A stretch of DNA of 64,000 nt, from contig NZ_JBHUEM010000046.1 of the NCBI RefSeq assembly GCF_042680805.1, positions 116,922-180,921 on the forward strand, in the 5' to 3' direction. This document shows positions 60,534 through 64,000 of the stretch, piece after piece. This DNA comes from Bacillus_CJ salitolerans (GTDB taxonomy: Bacteria; Bacillota; Bacilli; Bacillales; SA4). A model generated the notes under the pieces. The model was not told where the DNA came from, did no database searches, and saw nothing but the letters and a program-made list of their open reading frames with translations. The position numbers and the translations under genes are program-made. Every line of letters begins with the position of its first letter. Position 1 is the first letter of the stretch.

Positions 60534-61045
60534 TTTCTCTTTTTTTCTTTTTGTCTTTCACGCTCCATAATCACATCTGAGCGGTCTCTAAGAGTGTGTT
60601 TATTAAGTAAGTACTGGTTTGTTAAATCACTATCACTTCCCCAAATCACTTCCCTTAATGAGCATTCTTTTAGGCATGCTTGCATTAATGCATGGTCGGA
60701 AATCGGGATGTTTAAGCTTTTATACGGATTTCTGGCTTTTATGTCACTAAGACGCTCTTTTAAAGTAGATAGAAGCTTTCTGTCATCGATTCCTAAAGAG
60801 TGCACTTGAACTCGTTCGTCTTCCAAAATTGAAATTGCTTTTTCAAGGGTTCGCTGGGCACCAGGAAAATTTCCTCGTCTGTGGTGATAGAAAGAAACAG
60901 CAATCTGTATAAATCCTACCCAAAATTGATCACGTGCTCCACGCTCTTTTTCTTTCCAAAATTCTTCTAATACTTCATGGCATTCAAAATAATCTCGATC
61001 ACCGTGAAAATGCACTAAATAATCTATGAAAGCTTGAGGATACAC
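60530..61045 (-). CDS. ypuF: YpuF-like DUF309 protein
   Basis: 171 residues. FHGDRDYFECHEVLEEFWKEK is the DUF309 signature (HxxxY(F)xxHExLE(E)xW), followed by DQFWVGFIQIAVSFYHHRRGN. All-helical, function unknown. Located between rib and scpA on the opposite strand. ATG 61045 follows GGGAGC. Confidence 0.9.
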   Translation of the reverse strand: MYPQAFIDYLVHFHGDRDYFECHEVLEEFWKEKERGARDQFWVGFIQIAVSFYHHRRGNFPGAQRTLEKAISILEDERVQVHSLGIDDRKLLSTLKERLSDIKARNPYKSLNIPISDHALMQACLKECSLREVIWGSDSDLTNQYLLNKHTLRDRSDVIMERERQKEKKRK

Positions 61046-61237
61046 AATAATGCTCCCTTCATGTATTGTTTATTCCACTTAATAGTAACATACCAAACAA
61101 TAAGTTGAGGTCTTTCCAAGATTCATAAGAAATATATGGAATGAAATGATTGTAAAAAACTTATTGGACTCGATTTGAATATAGAATATACTTATTATAA
61201 CTTAAGTATGAATGGAACTAGATTTGGTGGGATGTTT

Positions 61238-61984
61238 GTGCAATACAATGTAAAGCTTGATGCATTTGAAGGACCATTAGACCTTCTTTTGCACTTAATA
61301 AATCGATATGAAATTGATATATACGATATTCCAATGGCGGAGTTAACGGAACAGTATCTTCTGTATGTGTATGCCATGCAAGAACTTCAGCTTGATGTAG
61401 CAAGTGAATATTTGGTTATGGCTGCGACGCTTTTAGCTATAAAAAGTAAAATGTTACTACCAAAGCAAGAAGAGGTTCTATTAGACGATGAACTTGGATA
61501 TGAGGTGGGGGAAGATCCAAGAGAAGAGTTAATGAGAAGATTAATTGAGTACCGTCGATATAAAGAGGCTGCTCGAGATTTAAAAAGCCTTGAGGAAGAG
61601 CGAGGACAAATGTTTACTCGTGCCCCAAGTGATTTAAGTGAGTACCAGGGAGCTTTTGAAGTAGAGAGAAAAGTAGTGGATGTAAGCGTTTATGATATGT
61701 TAGGTGCATTTCAAAAGTTATTACGACGAAAAAAACTACAAAGACCATTACAAACTAAAATTGCTAGGCAAGAAATCTCGATTGAAACAAGAATGGGTCA
61801 AATCAAAGATGAACTTTCGTTACTTCAGCCTAACGAACGAAAAAATTTCTTGGATTTATTTCCTTACGAGGATAAACAACACATTGTTGTAACTTTTTTA
61901 GCATTATTAGAATTAATGAAGCAAAATTCAATTGTGATTGAGCAAGAAAATAACTTTTCAGACATATTTCTTTCCATGAAATAA
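61238..61984 (+). CDS. scpA: segregation and condensation protein A
   Basis: 248 residues. GTG 61238 is six bases from GGTGGG and gives MQYNVKLDAFEGPLDLLLHL, the kleisin N-terminus; in-frame ATGs upstream are poorly placed. IDIYDIPMAELTEQYL, EYLVMAATLLAIKSKMLLP and C-terminal NFSDIF are conserved. Kleisin of the SMC-ScpAB condensin. Confidence 0.94.
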   Translation: MQYNVKLDAFEGPLDLLLHLINRYEIDIYDIPMAELTEQYLLYVYAMQELQLDVASEYLVMAATLLAIKSKMLLPKQEEVLLDDELGYEVGEDPREELMRRLIEYRRYKEAARDLKSLEEERGQMFTRAPSDLSEYQGAFEVERKVVDVSVYDMLGAFQKLLRRKKLQRPLQTKIARQEISIETRMGQIKDELSLLQPNERKNFLDLFPYEDKQHIVVTFLALLELMKQNSIVIEQENNFSDIFLSMK

Positions 61985-62004
61985 AATGAAAGGAGAGGCA
62001 GCAT

Positions 62005-62595
62005 ATGAATATACATAGTTGGAAAGCGATTATCGAAGGTATATTGTTTGCGGTTGGGGATGAAGGATTAACCCTTAAGCAACTATCAACAATATTAGAA
62101 TTGCATGAAGATACAGTTTCAGATATTATTGATCAAATGAAACTGGATTATAACGAAGAAACAAGAGGACTTCAGATTCTTGAGCTCGCTGGCACATTCC
62201 AACTAGCAACGAAAAAGGAACATGCTCCTTTTTTTCAAAAGCTAATGGAAACACCTTCAAGCTCTACATTGTCACAAGCTGCACTTGAGACATTAGCAAT
62301 CGTTGCCTATCGTCAACCCATTACTCGTGCAGAAATTGAGGAAATTCGAGGTGTTAAAACGGAAAGACCTATCCAAACGCTAGCTTCAAAGTTATTAATA
62401 AAAGAGGTTGGGCGTGTAGAAGGTACAGGTAGAGCCATACTTTATGGAACGACAAAAGAGTTTCTTGATTACTTTGGATTAAAATCAATTGAAGAGCTTC
62501 CTAAACTTCCAGAGAGTACAGATGAAGATTTTGTACAGGAAGAAGCAGATTTATTTTTTGAAAAATTTGCAGAAGCATTTGAAGATATATCTTAA
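62005..62595 (+). CDS. scpB: segregation and condensation protein B
   Basis: 196 residues. Winged-helix dimer that binds ScpA: IIEGILFAVGDEGLTLKQL, ETLAIVAYRQPITRAEIEEIRGV and GRAILYGTTKEFLDYFGL are family blocks. AAAGGAGAGG upstream, 20 bp after scpA. Confidence 0.95.
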   Translation: MNIHSWKAIIEGILFAVGDEGLTLKQLSTILELHEDTVSDIIDQMKLDYNEETRGLQILELAGTFQLATKKEHAPFFQKLMETPSSSTLSQAALETLAIVAYRQPITRAEIEEIRGVKTERPIQTLASKLLIKEVGRVEGTGRAILYGTTKEFLDYFGLKSIEELPKLPESTDEDFVQEEADLFFEKFAEAFEDIS

Positions 62596-62640
62596 ACATA
62601 TGATAAGATGAAGGTAAAATACAGATGGAAAGGTGAGAGT

Positions 62641-63057
62641 ATGAAAATTATAGAATGTAGAGGGTATGAGCTTGAGAAGGCTCAACCAAATACCTCTGAA
62701 GATTTTTTTAATCGTTCTGAAGTGACATTTATCGAAGACGGTGAACAGAAAACGTTTCATCTCTTATACGTTAGATATTTTGATGAGCTTTATTCACAAT
62801 TCACACCATTTACGGAAGATCCGATCTTTACTGTAAATGGGGAAGAGGTTTATTTTAAAGACATCGTTGCGCTTGTGTGCTTATTAAAGAATCCTAGTTT
62901 TTTAAACAGAAAACGAGTTTATATTAACACTGAAAAGGAATTTTCACAATATTTTAAAGAGGTTAACTTTGAAAAAGTAAAGGAATTATTTCAGCAATTA
63001 AAAAGTAAAGGGAGTTATGAATTATCATCTCCATTACTACTGATTGAACAACCATAA
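62641..63057 (+). CDS. protein of unknown function between scpB and ypuI
   Basis: 138 residues. ATG 62641 follows AAAGGTGAG. Soluble, acidic, mixed alpha/beta (VTFIEDGEQKTFHLLYVRYF, VYFKDIVALVCLLKNP, FEKVKELFQQLKSKG). I do not recognise the family, and I do not recall a gene at this place in B. subtilis. Probably co-transcribed with scpAB (45 bp gap). Confidence 0.7.
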   Translation: MKIIECRGYELEKAQPNTSEDFFNRSEVTFIEDGEQKTFHLLYVRYFDELYSQFTPFTEDPIFTVNGEEVYFKDIVALVCLLKNPSFLNRKRVYINTEKEFSQYFKEVNFEKVKELFQQLKSKGSYELSSPLLLIEQP

Positions 63058-63120
63058 AGGAAGTACTCACCTAGATAGAATTATACATATTGGCTCGCAG
63101 ATGAAGGGGAGGATATTGAC

Positions 63121-63612
63121 ATGGGGAATACAATAGTACAAAATCAGCTAAAACAAGTAGAGAGCTTCTTACAGGACACTGTCACATTAATATCAGCTTA
63201 TCTTGATGATACAACCATTTCATCACTTCAAAGTGAATTAAATAGTACTACGAACGGAGATTACTGTAAGCTGCTTCTAAGTGGACTAAGAAGGCTCGTT
63301 GTTTTTTGTGAGGAAGGACTTGACGCTTGCCAAGTAGTACTTAGAAATGAACCATTCCGCAAGCCTGCTGCTGAAAAGACTCTTTATAAGATTTACCATC
63401 AGTGCATTGAAGAATTTTTTTCTCCTAAAAATGATGTTTGGCATGAAAACAGTCGTTCTGCATATACAGGAAAGAATGCCATAAAATTTGCTGAAGAGGC
63501 TCCTAGCTCCACTCAACTGCTCTTCTCTAAGCTTGAAGGGAAATTTCAAGGTGTACGTGAAGAGCTTGAATATTATGAAACTGATTATCGAACAAAAATG
63601 GCACAGTCATAA
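63121..63612 (+). CDS. ypuI: YpuI-like DUF3907 protein
   Basis: 163 residues, slightly shorter than B. subtilis YpuI. VESFLQDTVTLISAYLDDTT, LSGLRRLVVFCEEGLDAC, YHQCIEEFFSPKNDVWHENSRSAYTGKNAIKF are conserved. Function unknown. GGGGAGG upstream. In B. subtilis dacB follows; here the window ends in repeats and an assembly gap. Confidence 0.9.
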   Translation: MGNTIVQNQLKQVESFLQDTVTLISAYLDDTTISSLQSELNSTTNGDYCKLLLSGLRRLVVFCEEGLDACQVVLRNEPFRKPAAEKTLYKIYHQCIEEFFSPKNDVWHENSRSAYTGKNAIKFAEEAPSSTQLLFSKLEGKFQGVREELEYYETDYRTKMAQS

Positions 63613-63636
63613 GTGTAATAGGCTTAATTGCATGAC

Positions 63637-63666
63637 AAAAGGGATCCCGGTGGATCCCTTTTTTGT
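63637..63666 (+). terminator. intrinsic terminator after ypuI
   Basis: AAAAGGGATCC pairs with GGATCCCTTTT, followed by Ts. Confidence 0.92.
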
Positions 63667-63708
63667 TGAAAAACCTTCTCAAAAGATATTTTTAGTATGT
63701 CCAGCTCT

Positions 63709-63837
63709 GTTAATGAACATTTCACACGTTAATCCACATTAAAATGTCGAATAACTCCTGTTAATGAACATTTCACACGTCAAACCACATTAAAATGTCG
63801 AATAACTCCTGTTAATGAACATTTCACACGTCAAACC
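63709..63837 (+). repeat. 51-bp tandem repeats, two and a half copies
   Basis: Units start at 63709, 63760 and 63811 (GTTAATGAACATTTCACACG...); each contains ACATTAAAATGTCG. The first unit differs at GTTAATCC versus GTCAAACC. The third is cut after CACGTCAAACC. Confidence 0.9.
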
Positions 63838-63939
63838 GGGTTGGCCCCCTTATTTAGGACACTTACTTTAAATATCTCTTTTTATCTTAGTTTTTCATTT
63901 TTTCTTATAAAGAGGAAATTGCCCCCACTATTTTACTCT
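63838..63939. other. unique sequence between repeat blocks
   Basis: About 100 bp of T-rich sequence with no gene or repeat that I recognise. Confidence 0.5.
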
Positions 63940-63949
63940 NNNNNNNNNN
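63940..63949. other. assembly gap (10 Ns)
   Basis: Ten undetermined bases; the true length is unknown. Confidence 0.95.
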
Positions 63950-64000
63950 ACATTAAAATGTCGAATAACTCCTGTTAATGAACATTTCACACGTCAAACC
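63950..64000 (+). repeat. further 51-bp repeat unit after the gap
   Basis: Exactly one period of the 63709-63837 repeat (ACATTAAAATGTCG...CACGTCAAACC), continuing past the window edge. Confidence 0.9.

Noticed and set aside
63709..64000. CRISPR array
   Set aside because: The units are contiguous and identical throughout their 51 bp; there are no unique spacers and no cas genes in the window.

Overview
The window is chromosomal DNA from a low-GC, endospore-forming Firmicute of the family Bacillaceae (Bacillus sensu lato). The evidence is the spoIIM-fur-yqzK-xerD-deoB-punA-pdp-dacF-spoIIA-spoVA-lysA-ypuA-ppiB-rib-scpAB-ypuI gene order, AGGAGG-type ribosome binding sites, frequent TTG and GTG starts, a T-box leader, and sporulation-type promoters. 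Ten Ns at 63940-63949 show that this is a draft assembly.

Layout. 1-7000: VOC and SRPBCC proteins, a putative zinc peptidase, a T-box controlled tryptophanyl-tRNA synthetase, two exported proteins, and an ECF sigma/DUF4179 anti-sigma pair. 7000-10700: an accessory stretch with a GNAT, a lone ABC-type ATPase, an alpha/beta hydrolase, a partly deleted second copy of the hydrolase segment, and an unexplained multi-hairpin element. 10700-16400: yqzH, an SOS-controlled Y-family polymerase with its YolD partner, an HPr-like protein without the phospho-histidine, several small proteins, a second multi-hairpin element, a CDGSH protein and a YjcZ-type peptide. 16400-23300: an HpaB-type hydroxylase, a hydrolase, and a ketone-body set (HMG-CoA lyase, thiolase, 3-oxoacid CoA-transferase) with a candidate CcpA site. 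23400-27350: a membrane protein, two peptide-ABC permeases without ATPase or binding protein, an ECF sigma factor and a frame-broken anti-sigma gene. 27500-36400: a DeoR regulator with a MurA paralogue whose catalytic Cys is Asp, an MBL hydrolase, GrpB-family, aldo/keto reductase and nicotinamidase genes, mciZ, nudF, an endonuclease Q homologue and a RmlD-like reductase.

36400-64000 is the conserved core. It holds spoIIM and fur, then xerD. The nucleoside salvage run follows (deoB, two tandem punA-type phosphorylases, pdp), then dacF with spoIIAA-spoIIAB-sigF, the seven-gene spoVA operon, lysA, ypuA and ppiB. Next is the FMN-riboswitch controlled ribDE-BA-H-T operon, ypuF, scpAB and ypuI. Together these cover forespore-specific sigma control, dipicolinate transport, lysine and riboflavin synthesis and chromosome segregation.

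Least ordinary items: the second PNP with both purine-recognition residues changed, the Cys-to-Asp MurA paralogue, the two structured non-coding elements at 9093-9284 and 15395-15745, the duplicated and deleted hydrolase segment, the orphan permease/ECF locus, the proteobacterial-type TrpRS under a T-box, and 51-bp tandem repeats beside the assembly gap. All family assignments come from reading sequence and from memory of the families. No search was run.
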